Positions 36,101-43,771 of a stretch of 43,771 bases of DNA are shown piece by piece. The notes under the pieces are model-generated. The model had not been told where the DNA came from. It ran no database searches and worked only from the letters and a program-made list of their open reading frames with translations. A program made the position numbers and the translations under genes. This DNA comes from Enterovirga sp. (GTDB taxonomy: Bacteria > Pseudomonadota > Alphaproteobacteria > Rhizobiales > Beijerinckiaceae). Where the stretch lies: positions 1 through 43,771 of the forward strand of contig NZ_JAQGKF010000047.1 of the NCBI RefSeq assembly GCF_028290205.1, written 5' to 3'. The number at the start of each line of letters is the position of its first letter. Position 1 is the stretch's first letter.

Positions 36101-36912
36101 CGGGCAGCCTCCTCGATCACCTGGCGGCCGAGACGGCGCACAAGATCGCGCCGGTAGCGGGCCGTTGCGTGGATGTCGTCGCGCGCCTCCAGGCTCCAGG
36201 CGAAGCCGTCCAGGGCCTCGTCGAGATCGGGCCCGGGCAGCGGCAGGGCGCGGGCCACCGGCCGGTCGGCCACGCCGCCGATCGCCAGGCGGGCCGAGGT
36301 GGCGTCCACCAGCGCGGCGCAGGCCACGATGGCGAAATCGCCGTGCCGCCGGCCGATCTCCCGAAAGGCGTAGCCGGTGCCGGGCTTGCGCAGCGGGAAG
36401 GTCACGCTCTCGATCATCTCGTCATCGCGCCGCTCGGTCGCCATGGAGCCGGCGAAAAAGGTCTCGGCCGCCACCACACGTCGCTTGCGGCGCGAGCGCA
36501 GCCGGATCTCGCCGCCGAGTGCCACGAGCGCCAGCGGCAGCTCCGCCGAGGGATCGGCATGGGCGATGGAGCCGCAGACCGTGCCGCGGTTGCGGGTCTG
36601 GGCGTGCCCGACCCAGCGCAGAGCCGCCGCCAGCAGGGGCTGCGTCTGGTCGAGATCCGCGCGCCGTTCCAGTTCCACCTGGCGCACGGCCGCGCCGACC
36701 TCGAGCGCGCCGCCCCGCGCCTCGACGGTGCGAAGCGCGCCGATCCGCATCACGTCCACCAGGATCGTCGGGCGCACCAGCCGCATGTTGAGCATCGGCA
36801 GCAGCGATTGCCCACCGGCCAGCACCCGGGCGTCCGGCCCGGCCGCGGCGAGCGCGTCCAGCGCCTCGTCCAGCGTGTCGGCCCGCAGGTAATCGAAGGG
36901 AGGCGGCTTCAC
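36088..36912 (-). CDS. hmfB: Furoyl-CoA dehydrogenase FAD-binding subunit HmfB
   Basis: A 274-residue FAD-binding subunit of the xanthine dehydrogenase family (CoxM/CutM-like). The FAD motif is VLAGGQSLLPMLNMRL (about 32-47), and the second is GHAQTRNRGTVCGSIAHADPSAELP (about 105-129). There is no extra cysteine-rich loop, unlike 4-hydroxybenzoyl-CoA reductase HcrB, which has an added [4Fe-4S] segment and is longer; this argues for an oxidising dehydrogenase. GTG at 36912 overlaps the hmfA stop by 4 bp. Confidence 0.9.
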   Translation of the reverse strand: MKPPPFDYLRADTLDEALDALAAAGPDARVLAGGQSLLPMLNMRLVRPTILVDVMRIGALRTVEARGGALEVGAAVRQVELERRADLDQTQPLLAAALRWVGHAQTRNRGTVCGSIAHADPSAELPLALVALGGEIRLRSRRKRRVVAAETFFAGSMATERRDDEMIESVTFPLRKPGTGYAFREIGRRHGDFAIVACAALVDATSARLAIGGVADRPVARALPLPGPDLDEALDGFAWSLEARDDIHATARYRRDLVRRLGRQVIEEAARCRG

Positions 36913-39869
36913 GGCGCGCCTCCGAACAGGCGGCGGACCCGCGCGAACACGCCCGGCCGGCTCTCGCCGGCCTGTCCTCCCGCATGGCGGGCGAGCGAGG
37001 CGAAGAACTGGCCGATCACGAAGCGAGCGGCGCCGTCGAGCAGGCGACCGCCGACGGACGCGACCTTGCCGCCGATCGCCGCTTCGTAGCGGTAGCCGAG
37101 AATGGTGCGGCCCTCGGTTTCGGTGAGCGTGATGAAGCCCCGCCCGGAGCCGAAGCCGAGCGCGCCGGAGGTTTCGCCGGACAGCGTGACGGAGCGCGGC
37201 GGGACGAGGTCGGCGAGGTGGATCTCGGCCCGGTAGCGCCCCTTCACGGGGCCGACGCCGAGCGTCACATCCGCCTTGAAATGGGTGTCGGACACCTTCT
37301 CCACGCCGTGCGCGCCGGGGATCACGGTCTGCAGCGTCTGCGGGTCGAGCAGCATGTCCCACACCGTCTGGGCGGGGGCCGCGACCTCGGCCGTGCCCTC
37401 GCCAAAGAGCTGGCGGGCGCCGGACAGGGCGGGCGCGGTGGCGGCGGGCCGGCCCTTCGGCGCCGTCTCGGCCGGATGGAGGTGGCTCGCCAGCACCGCC
37501 GGCACGAGCGGCAGGGTCACGTCGGCGAGGCCCATCGCGTCCGCGACCGCATTGGCGATGCAGACGGGGGTGGACATGCAATTCCCCTCGCCCACGCCCT
37601 TGGCGCCGAGCGGCGTCACGGGCGAGCGCGTTTCGCGATGCAGCAGGATCGGCTCCGGCACCTCCATGACGGTGGGAACCAGGTAATCGGCGAAGGTGCC
37701 GGACTGGAACGAGCCGTCCGCCCCGTAGCTGTATTCCTCGTAGAGCGCCGCCCCGAGCGCGTGGGCGAAGCCGCCGGTGACCTGCCCGGCCACCATGCCG
37801 GGATGCAGGATGCGGCCGCAATCGTGCATGGTCACGTAGCGGTCGATGCGGACCTCGCCGGTGACGCGGTCCACCTCGACGCCGCAGTAATCGAAGATGA
37901 AGCCGTGGCAGAGCGAGGAATTGACCTCGTCCGCCTCCGTCGGGGCGGCCAGCTCCGGCGGTGTCCAGAAGACCGTTTCCCGGATGGCGTGCTCGAGCCC
38001 CTCCGGCAGGGTGCCGGGCGCCCAATGGGTGGCGGCTGCCACCCGCGTGAACGGGACGGCGTTTTCCGGATTGGAGGCGGAGCCGATGCGCCCGCCCCTG
38101 AACACGATGTCCTCGGGCCGCACGTTCAACTGCCCGGCCGCGACCCGGGCGATGCGGTCGCGCAGCCGCGTCGCGGCGAGATGCGCCGCTCCGGCGACGG
38201 CCGGCGCGAAGCGGCTCGCGTAATTGCCGGATGCGATCGACCAGGCGTCCTTGACCGTGTCCATGTCGGTCGCGACCCGGATGTCGGACGGCCGCAGCCC
38301 CAGCACGTCGGCCACCACCTGGCCCAGCACTGTGCGGTGCCCCTGCCCCTGCGGCACGGATGCGACGTGCACCGTCACGGAGCCGACCGGATCCACTGCC
38401 ACCGTCGCGGTCGCCTGGGCGCCGTTCTTGGGCCCGGCCTTCTTGCGTTCTGCCGGCTGCAGGACGGCCGTGATGTAGCCCATGTTCGAGACCGAGGGCT
38501 CGACCACGGCCGTGTAGCCGATCCCGTAGAGCCGTCCTTCGGCCCGCGCCGCGTCGCGCCGGCGCAGGAGTTCGGCATGGCCGCCCTCCAGCAGCGCCGC
38601 CTCCATGGAGCCGAGGTAATCGCCGGAATCCAGGATGGCGCCGGTCGCGGTTTTGTAGGGGAAGGCCGCGGTCGGAACGAGATTGGCCCGGATCACGTCC
38701 AGCGGATCGAGGCCGAGTTCCAGGGCGATGCGCTGCACCAGCCGTTCCAGCGCGAAATAGACCTGCGGTCCGCCGAAGCCGCGGTTCAGCCCCGTCGGTG
38801 TCTTGTTGGTCAGCACGACCCGGTTGCGGATCAGCACGTTCCGGACCGCATAGGCGCCGGTCATGTTGCCGTGCATGCGGTACAGCGTGGCGGGCTCGGG
38901 CGCCCGCAGATGGGCGCCGCAATCCTCCACCTGGTCCCAGTCCAGCGCGGTGATGCGGCCGTCCCGCTCGACGGCGGCGGCGAGCCGGGTCGCCCGGTTG
39001 GTGGCCGACACGGCCCCGGCCAGGTTCTCGAGCCGATCCTCGATCCACTTCACCGGCGCGCCCGCGACGCGCGCGGCGACCGCCATCAGCACGATGTAGG
39101 GGAACACGCCCTGCTTCACGCCGAAGGAGCCGCCGGAATCCGGCGGCGTCCGCAGCCTGAGGCGGTTGCCCGGCACCTTCAGGGCGCGCGAGATCACCGC
39201 GTGGATGCTGAACGGGCCCTGGAAATTGGCCAGGACGTCGTAGCTGTCCTCGCCCGGATCGTACTCCGCCACCACGCCGTAGCATTCGATCGGCGTGCAG
39301 CTGTTGCGGGGATACCGGACGGCGATCTCGACCCGGTGCGGGGCGGCCGCGAAGGCCGCCTCGGGTTCGCCGTAGCGGAACGAGCGGTCGCTCGCGAGGT
39401 TGCGGCCGAGCGAGGGATGGATGACGGGCGCATCAGCTTCGAGCGCCGCGAGCGGGTCGATCACGGCCGGCAGCGCGCCGTATTCAACCTCGATGAGGTC
39501 CATCGCGTCTTCGGCGAGATAGCGGTTTGTCGCGACCACAATCGCGACCGGCTCGCCGACATAGCGCACCCGGTCGGTGGCGATCGGCCAGCATTCGAGC
39601 GGCGCCTTGACGCCGACCACCATGGACGAGGTGAGCGCCTGGACGTCGCGGCCGGTCAGCACGGCGACGACGCCGCGCGCGGCCCGGGCCTTTTCGACGT
39701 CGATGGCCCGGATCTCGGCGTGGCCGTGCGGAGAGCGCAGGATCGCGGCTTCGAGCGTTCCCGGCCGGGTGGCGAGATCGTCGATGAAACGGCCCCGGCC
39801 CGTGAGAAGCGCGGCGTCCTCGACGCGCGGCACCGACTGGCCGACCCATGTTTGACCCGCAAGCTCCAT
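36909..39869 (-). CDS. hmfA: Furoyl-CoA dehydrogenase Mo subunit HmfA with C-terminal CoxG domain
   Basis: A 986-residue molybdenum hydroxylase large subunit fused to a CoxG/SRPBCC domain. Residues about 10-120 are the ald_Xan_dh N-terminal domain; the Mo part runs to about 800. TPTGLNRGFGGPQVYF and the terminal GAKGVGEGN (Glu761) mark the Mo site; the AYxCSFR motif of CO dehydrogenase is absent, so it is not CoxL. Residues about 818-960 are CoxG-like (QTVWDMLLDPQTLQTVIPG). It would hydroxylate furoyl-CoA at C5. ATG at 39869 (GAGG 3 nt before) was chosen; ATG at 39881 directly follows GGAGG and is less likely. Confidence 0.9.
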   Translation of the reverse strand: MELAGQTWVGQSVPRVEDAALLTGRGRFIDDLATRPGTLEAAILRSPHGHAEIRAIDVEKARAARGVVAVLTGRDVQALTSSMVVGVKAPLECWPIATDRVRYVGEPVAIVVATNRYLAEDAMDLIEVEYGALPAVIDPLAALEADAPVIHPSLGRNLASDRSFRYGEPEAAFAAAPHRVEIAVRYPRNSCTPIECYGVVAEYDPGEDSYDVLANFQGPFSIHAVISRALKVPGNRLRLRTPPDSGGSFGVKQGVFPYIVLMAVAARVAGAPVKWIEDRLENLAGAVSATNRATRLAAAVERDGRITALDWDQVEDCGAHLRAPEPATLYRMHGNMTGAYAVRNVLIRNRVVLTNKTPTGLNRGFGGPQVYFALERLVQRIALELGLDPLDVIRANLVPTAAFPYKTATGAILDSGDYLGSMEAALLEGGHAELLRRRDAARAEGRLYGIGYTAVVEPSVSNMGYITAVLQPAERKKAGPKNGAQATATVAVDPVGSVTVHVASVPQGQGHRTVLGQVVADVLGLRPSDIRVATDMDTVKDAWSIASGNYASRFAPAVAGAAHLAATRLRDRIARVAAGQLNVRPEDIVFRGGRIGSASNPENAVPFTRVAAATHWAPGTLPEGLEHAIRETVFWTPPELAAPTEADEVNSSLCHGFIFDYCGVEVDRVTGEVRIDRYVTMHDCGRILHPGMVAGQVTGGFAHALGAALYEEYSYGADGSFQSGTFADYLVPTVMEVPEPILLHRETRSPVTPLGAKGVGEGNCMSTPVCIANAVADAMGLADVTLPLVPAVLASHLHPAETAPKGRPAATAPALSGARQLFGEGTAEVAAPAQTVWDMLLDPQTLQTVIPGAHGVEKVSDTHFKADVTLGVGPVKGRYRAEIHLADLVPPRSVTLSGETSGALGFGSGRGFITLTETEGRTILGYRYEAAIGGKVASVGGRLLDGAARFVIGQFFASLARHAGGQAGESRPGVFARVRRLFGGAP

Positions 39870-39949
39870 GAGCCTCGGCATCCTCCGGCGGCGCGTCTCT
39901 GGGCGCCTGCCTGGAGCCATGTCAGGTCAGGGCCGCGCCCTCGATACCG

Positions 39950-39964
39950 AGCCGTCTCACGGCT
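39950..39964. promoter_or_regulatory. Inverted repeat between regulator and hmfA
   Basis: AGCCGT (39950-39955) and ACGGCT (39959-39964) form a 6-bp inverted repeat with a CTC centre in the 121-bp gap between the AraC-type regulator stop and hmfA. It may be the regulator's terminator or a protein-binding site; no T run is present. Confidence 0.3.
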
Positions 39965-39990
39965 TACCGCCGCGTCTCATTTTCGACCGC

Positions 39991-40845
39991 CTATGCGGCG
40001 GCGCGGGTCAGCCCGGCCACGTTGCGGAACTCGCTCGGGGTCGCGCCCGCGTGGTCGCGGAAGAAGCGGGTGAAATGCGCCGGCGCCGCGAAGCCGAGCC
40101 GGTCCGACACGGTCGCGAAGGTGTCCTGGCCGGCGACCGCGGCGCTGACCGCCATCTCGAGCCGCAGCATGTTCAAATAGAGCCGGGGGGGCACCCGGGC
40201 GGAGCGCTCGAAAGCCCGGAAGAACTGGGCCCGCGACAGCCCTGCCACGCGGGCGAGCGAGGTCATGTCGGTGACCGCGCCGGGGCAGGCCCGCATGGTC
40301 TCGATGGCGCGGCGCACCCGGTGGTCGCCGATGCCGTGTTCCGCCAAGCCCCGCAGGGAGACCGAGACCGAGCGCCACGGCGTGAAGCGCTCGATCACGG
40401 CGATCATGAGTTCGGCCAGAAGCGCCTCGTGCGCCGCCCGCCCGTCCGGGACGCGCACCATCGAGAAGGCCAGGTCGTGCGTCAGTTGGCGGATGCGGGG
40501 CGACACGTCTCCGACCGCCTGTTCGAAGAAGCCCGGCGCGCCGCTGGCGGCCCAGTTCGGCCGGAAACCCCGCAGCCAGCTCGGCTCGATGTAGAGCGCC
40601 AGGATCACCGTCCGGGGCCGGAGCGGGTCATGCACGTAGGCGTGCGGCTCCCAGGCATTGATCAGCACCGCGGAGCGGTCGGTCAAAGGGGCCAGGTCGT
40701 TGCGGACGGAAAAGTGGGTGTCGGCCCCTTCGACCTTCAGGAGGACGTGGCAATGCGGATGCGCATGCCGCACCAGGTGGCGGTCCATATCCAGGAGAGC
40801 GACCCGGCCAAACTCGCCATGGGCCACGCGCAGCGCATTCGACAT
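39991..40845 (-). CDS. AraC family transcriptional regulator
   Basis: A 284-residue regulator. The N-terminal cupin-like sensor has HAHPHCHVLLKVEG (about 28-41) with several His. The C-terminal DNA-binding domain has two helix-turn-helix motifs: ...MTSLARVAGLSRAQFFRAFER (about 193-215) and TFATVSDRLGFAAPAHFTRFFRDHAGATPSEFR (about 242-274), the latter close to the AraC signature. It lies 121 bp upstream of hmfA on the same strand and is the likely control gene for the furan cluster. ATG at 40845 chosen; a longer frame would begin with TTG. Confidence 0.9.
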   Translation of the reverse strand: MSNALRVAHGEFGRVALLDMDRHLVRHAHPHCHVLLKVEGADTHFSVRNDLAPLTDRSAVLINAWEPHAYVHDPLRPRTVILALYIEPSWLRGFRPNWAASGAPGFFEQAVGDVSPRIRQLTHDLAFSMVRVPDGRAAHEALLAELMIAVIERFTPWRSVSVSLRGLAEHGIGDHRVRRAIETMRACPGAVTDMTSLARVAGLSRAQFFRAFERSARVPPRLYLNMLRLEMAVSAAVAGQDTFATVSDRLGFAAPAHFTRFFRDHAGATPSEFRNVAGLTRAAA

Positions 40846-41005
40846 GGCCGTCCGCTCGGCGCCTCCCTGAGCCGCACCCGGGCGGCCGCTCGTTTCCAAG
40901 AGGCGTCATCATCGGCCAAGACGGGCCGGACCGCAAACGGGCCAAGACCTCCGCAGAGACTCGGCGGCGGCGATCAGCGCTCCCGGCCGCTCCGGCCCCG
41001 GGCTG

Positions 41006-41800
41006 TCACGTCTTGCCGGAGCCCGGTGCTGCGATGGTCCGGTGGGCCTTGGCCAGGAGTTCGTTCGGAACCACGTTCGCGACGGCGGCCTGGATCTTGT
41101 TCTTGAGCCCGGTCGTGATGTCCGACGAGCCCTTCATCATGGCCTGGAAGCCCTTCTCGGCGACCATCGCGGGATCGTCCTTCTTGGCTTGGCCGATCTT
41201 GGTGTCGAGCATGCCGGCGCGGGCGAAGAAGGGCGTGTCGGTCGCGCCCGGCTGCAGCACCGTCACGGTGACCTTGGTGCCGGCCAGTTCCTCGCGCAGC
41301 GCGAAGGACAGGTTGTTCAGGTAGGCCTTGGACGCGTTGTACACGGCCTGGAACGTGCCCGGCATGAAGCCCGCGATGGAGCCGGTGATCAGGATCCGGC
41401 CCTCGCCGCGGCGGCGCATGTCGCGCCCGATCCTGTGCAGCAGGTAGGTGGTGCCGGTGACGTTGGTGTCGATGGTCTGCCGGATGCCGTCCCACGGCTG
41501 GTCCAGGAAGGCATGGCCGAGCCCCGATCCGGCATTGGCCAGCAGCGCGTCGACCGGCCGGCCGAGGCGCTCGGCTGCCGCATAGAGCTGGTCGTTGCCC
41601 TCCGTGGTGGCGAGTTCGGCCTGCACCGCCTCGACAAGCGTCGCGCCGGCTTTCCTGAACGTCTCCGCGGCATTGCGGATCTCGGGCTCGTTTGCGGCCA
41701 CGACCAGGTCGAACCCGTTGCGGGCGCAGACGAGTGCGAGTTCGTAGCCGATGCCGGAGGAGGCGCCGGTCACGACGGCGAGAGGACGGGCATTGGCCAT
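41006..41800 (-). CDS. Short-chain dehydrogenase/reductase
   Basis: A 264-residue classical SDR. The cofactor motif TGASSGIG is at 11-18, the structural motif NAG at 89-91, Asn113, and the catalytic set Ser141, Tyr154 and Lys158 (YNASK). Position 36-37 (ANEPE) has no basic residue after strand 2, which leans to NAD(H), not certain. The C-terminus has a GMLDTKIGQAKKDDPAMVAEKGF segment seen in the DltE-like group. Not clearly part of the furan cluster; 160 bp from the regulator gene, in which I see nothing. ATG at 41800, GGAG 8 nt upstream. Confidence 0.9.
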   Translation of the reverse strand: MANARPLAVVTGASSGIGYELALVCARNGFDLVVAANEPEIRNAAETFRKAGATLVEAVQAELATTEGNDQLYAAAERLGRPVDALLANAGSGLGHAFLDQPWDGIRQTIDTNVTGTTYLLHRIGRDMRRRGEGRILITGSIAGFMPGTFQAVYNASKAYLNNLSFALREELAGTKVTVTVLQPGATDTPFFARAGMLDTKIGQAKKDDPAMVAEKGFQAMMKGSSDITTGLKNKIQAAVANVVPNELLAKAHRTIAAPGSGKT

Positions 41801-41893
41801 GGGCGCTGGCTCCGGGCAGAGAGGGCGCAACCGGCTCGGCTCCGCGCCGTTCCGGCCCCGCCCGGCAGGTCCGAAGCTGGACCCAGTCGCAGC

Positions 41894-42697
41894 CTAGCCG
41901 GAGCTCGGAGCCGAGTGCGGGTCCCGCTCCCGCCGCAGCGCCGCGATCTCCTGCCGCAGCGCCGCGAGTTCCTCTGCGATCAGCCGATCCGCGTCCGGGT
42001 CGCGCAAAAGCTTCGGCACATCGTCGCCGGTCTCGTCGTCCAGCGCGCTGACCACAACGCCGATGAACAGGTTCAGGGCCATGAAGCTCGACAGGAGCAT
42101 GAAGGCGATAAAGAACAGCCAGGCGAGCGGATGCGTCTCCATCAGCGGCTTCACGATGCCGCCCGACCAATCGTCGAAGGTCATGACCTGGAACAGGCTG
42201 TAGGCCGCCGCGCCGAGCCCCCCGAACAGCTCGGGCTTGGTCGGCCCGTAGAGCTTCGCGCCCATCACGGAGAAGACGTAGAAAACAAGCAGCAGGAGGA
42301 TCAGGATCGACCCCATGCCGGGCAGCGCGGTGATGAGCCCGTTCACGACCCGCTTCAGGGACGGAATCACCGTCACGAGCCGCAGCACGCGCAAGACCCT
42401 GAGCGCCCGCAGCACGGACAAGGAGCCGGTGGCCGGCACCAGCGCGAAGCCGATCACCACGAAGTCGAACAGGTTCCAGGGGTCGCGAAAGAAGCGCAGC
42501 CGCTGCACGCTGATCCGGGCGGCGAGTTCGAGCACGAACACGGACAGGATCGCGGCGTCCAGCGTTTCCAGCAGCGGCCCCCAGCCGGCGGCCAGCACCG
42601 CGGGCTCGGCCTCCAGGCCCAGCGTGACCGCGTTGAACAGGATGAGGCCCAGGATCACGCGTTCCGTGCGCGTGTCCTGGAGGATGCGGGCCAGCAT
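41894..42697 (-). CDS. Single-domain voltage-gated cation channel, BacNav/CavMr-like
   Basis: A 267-residue six-segment channel. S4 (about 92-110) has four arginines three residues apart (Arg97, 100, 103, 106). The pore loop holds the selectivity filter TFDDWSG at 173-179, where known sodium channels have TLESWS(M/A). S6 (about 190-219) ends in NLFIGVVVSALDDE and a C-terminal coiled coil follows (about 232-258, AEELAALRQEIAALRRER) that would tie the tetramer. This is the full NaChBac layout. The Asp-Asp filter suggests changed selectivity. Divergent from rppH, with 85 bp between. Confidence 0.93.
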   Translation of the reverse strand: MLARILQDTRTERVILGLILFNAVTLGLEAEPAVLAAGWGPLLETLDAAILSVFVLELAARISVQRLRFFRDPWNLFDFVVIGFALVPATGSLSVLRALRVLRVLRLVTVIPSLKRVVNGLITALPGMGSILILLLLVFYVFSVMGAKLYGPTKPELFGGLGAAAYSLFQVMTFDDWSGGIVKPLMETHPLAWLFFIAFMLLSSFMALNLFIGVVVSALDDETGDDVPKLLRDPDADRLIAEELAALRQEIAALRRERDPHSAPSSG

Positions 42698-42782
42698 GGC
42701 AGGTGCTCGTCGGAGGTGGGGCGCGCCTCTATAGCAGCGTGAGGTCGGCCGTCGACAGGCGAGAGACAAGGGTCCGGTAGCG

Positions 42783-43280
42783 GTGAGCGAGAAGCCCTTT
42801 CGACCGAATGTCGGGATCGCCCTGTTCAACCGGGCGGGCCGCGTTCTCGTGGCCCGGCGCCTGGCGGATGACGGCCCCGAGATCATCCGGCCCGGCTCCG
42901 AGTGGCAGATGCCGCAGGGCGGCATCGACCCCGAGGAGGATCCCGAGCCCGCCGCCCGGCGCGAGCTCTGGGAGGAGACCTCGGTCACCAGCGCCACGGT
43001 GCTCGGAATCATGCCGCGCTGGCTCACCTACGACTGGCCGCCGTATGACGGCCCGCCGCACCGGCTCTCCCGCTTCCGGGGCCAGCGCCAGCTCTGGTTC
43101 GCCATGCGGTTCGAGGGCGAGGAGCGGGAGATCGACCTGTCCCGGTCCGTGAACGGCGAGCCGGCCGAGTTCTCGGAATGGCGCTGGGAGCGCCTCGCCG
43201 CCCTGCCCGACCTGGTGGTCCCGTTCAAACGGGACATCTACCGGGCGGTAGCGGAGGAATTCCGCCGCTTCGCGACCTGA
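42783..43280 (+). CDS. rppH: RNA pyrophosphohydrolase RppH
   Basis: A 165-residue NUDIX enzyme that removes pyrophosphate from 5' ends of RNA and starts mRNA decay. The NUDIX box GGIDPEEDPEPAARRELWEETSV is complete in its REUxEE part; the final GU is SV, as in several RppH proteins. The start RPNVGIALFNRAGRVLVARR and WQMPQGGIDP, YDWP, GQRQLWFAMRF and EFSEWRWER are all RppH marks. GTG start at 42783. It converges on miaA with 10 bp between the stops. Confidence 0.94.
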   Translation: MSEKPFRPNVGIALFNRAGRVLVARRLADDGPEIIRPGSEWQMPQGGIDPEEDPEPAARRELWEETSVTSATVLGIMPRWLTYDWPPYDGPPHRLSRFRGQRQLWFAMRFEGEEREIDLSRSVNGEPAEFSEWRWERLAALPDLVVPFKRDIYRAVAEEFRRFAT

Positions 43281-43290
43281 CCGGGCCGCC

Positions 43291-43771
43291 TCACTCCGGG
43301 CCGGCGCCCGCAAGCAGCGTCCGGGCCGCCTCCGGGGCCTCCTCGGGCGGGACGGCGTGCCAGCCGGGCATCTGGTGGCGGAACCAGGTGACTTGGCGCT
43401 TGGCATAGGCGCGGGTATCGGCCTGGCCGCGCCGCACCGCCTCGTCCAGCGACATCTCGCCCCGCAGATGGCCGAGCAGCGCCGGCACCCCGTGCGCCCG
43501 CATCACCGGCAGGGCCGGATCGAGCCCCCGGGCGCCGAGCCGGCGCACCTCGTCCAGCGCCCCAGCCTCGACCATGGCCACGAAACGCCGGTCGATCCGC
43601 TCCCGCAGCGTTTCTCGCGCAGGTGAGAGGAACAGCCCGCGCCAGCGGCGGCGGGCCAGCCATCCGGGTCGGCGCGCGCCCTGCAGGGAGGCGAGCGGTT
43701 GGCCGGTCGCTTCCAGCACCTCGAGCGCCCGCAGCACGCGCTGCCGGTCGCTCGGCCGCAGCCGGGCGGCC
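43291..43771 (-). CDS. miaA: tRNA dimethylallyltransferase MiaA, 5' end beyond window
   Basis: The C-terminal 159 codons or so of MiaA, the enzyme that adds dimethylallyl to A37 of tRNAs reading UNN codons. From the right edge the frame reads [22 protein letters not shown], the typical MiaA region, then [29 protein letters not shown] (about 35-63 of the visible part), then [23 protein letters not shown] and [13 protein letters not shown] near the end. The nucleotide-binding N-terminus lies outside the window. In many Hyphomicrobiales ilvB and ilvN follow miaA; here ilvN is about 33 kb away. Confidence 0.93.
   Translation of the reverse strand, partial: AARLRPSDRQRVLRALEVLEATGQPLASLQGARRPGWLARRRWRGLFLSPARETLRERIDRRFVAMVEAGALDEVRRLGARGLDPALPVMRAHGVPALLGHLRGEMSLDEAVRRGQADTRAYAKRQVTWFRHQMPGWHAVPPEEAPEAARTLLAGAGPE

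Noticed and set aside
36909-39869. CO dehydrogenase large subunit (CoxL) reading, prompted by the CoxG domain
   Set aside because: The AYxCSFR active-site motif is missing; the loop reads TPTGLNRGFGG, and the neighbours are a CoA ligase and a crotonase-type hydrolase.
35582-39869. 4-hydroxybenzoyl-CoA reductase (HcrABC)
   Set aside because: The FAD subunit has no additional cysteine-rich [4Fe-4S] segment and is shorter than HcrB; gene order fits hmfABC better.
36984-40073. 1029-codon plus-strand frame opposite hmfA
   Set aside because: Low-complexity composition and no motif; antisense shadow of hmfA.

Overview
The window is about 44 kb of very GC-rich DNA that is almost completely coding, with many 4-bp ATGA/GTGA gene overlaps. 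Protein content (IlvN, IlvC, RppH, MiaA, TIGR02444 and DUF924 proteins, twin-arginine signal peptides) points to an alphaproteobacterium, most likely of the Hyphomicrobiales (Methylobacteriaceae/Beijerinckiaceae-like). The genus is not determined. No rRNA, tRNA, CRISPR array, insertion sequence or prophage gene was seen, and no gap longer than about 300 bp lacks a gene.

Left part (1-13.6 kb): mixed housekeeping and accessory genes. These are a truncated NUDIX gene, a PhzF-like isomerase, pyridoxal kinase, a DedA membrane protein, a three-gene ABC importer of the NMT1/SsuABC type, an FkbM methyltransferase with an NTF2-like protein, ketol-acid reductoisomerase (ilvC), a DUF924 protein, two glutathione S-transferases, the acetolactate synthase small subunit (ilvN, without ilvB beside it), a small secreted protein, an EamA exporter and a Yellow/major-royal-jelly-like secreted protein.

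Middle part (13.7-24.9 kb): a complete respiratory module in two convergent operons. On the plus strand lie a caa3-type cytochrome c oxidase (lipoprotein subunit II with a C-terminal cytochrome c domain; subunits I and III fused in one 857-residue protein) and a small membrane protein. On the minus strand lies the whole alternative complex III (actABCDEF), every gene touching or overlapping the next. Together they form a quinol-to-oxygen chain without a bc1 complex. The subunit I lacks the K-channel lysine (Gln358) and both D-channel gate asparagines.

Right part (25-41 kb): a catabolic island that I read as a furan-acid pathway. hmfABCDE are furoyl-CoA dehydrogenase (three subunits), furoyl-CoA synthetase and 2-oxoglutaroyl-CoA hydrolase. 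They are followed in the same direction by a complete branched-chain-amino-acid-type ABC importer. Next to it are a UbiD-family decarboxylase with the HmfF-like His296/Arg304 pair, the flavin prenyltransferase UbiX that makes its cofactor, a TIGR02444 protein and an orphan TctC-type binding protein. An AraC-family regulator sits upstream of hmfA. The predicted flow is 2,5-furandicarboxylate to 2-furoate (UbiD/UbiX), to furoyl-CoA (HmfD), to 5-hydroxyfuroyl-CoA (HmfABC), to 2-oxoglutarate (HmfE), which enters the TCA cycle. Two strong stem-loops lie between the binding-protein gene and the permease genes.

Right end (41-43.8 kb): a short-chain dehydrogenase, a single-domain voltage-gated cation channel with an unusual Asp-Asp-Trp selectivity filter, rppH and the truncated miaA. 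Functions are read from sequence motifs and gene order only; no database search was possible.
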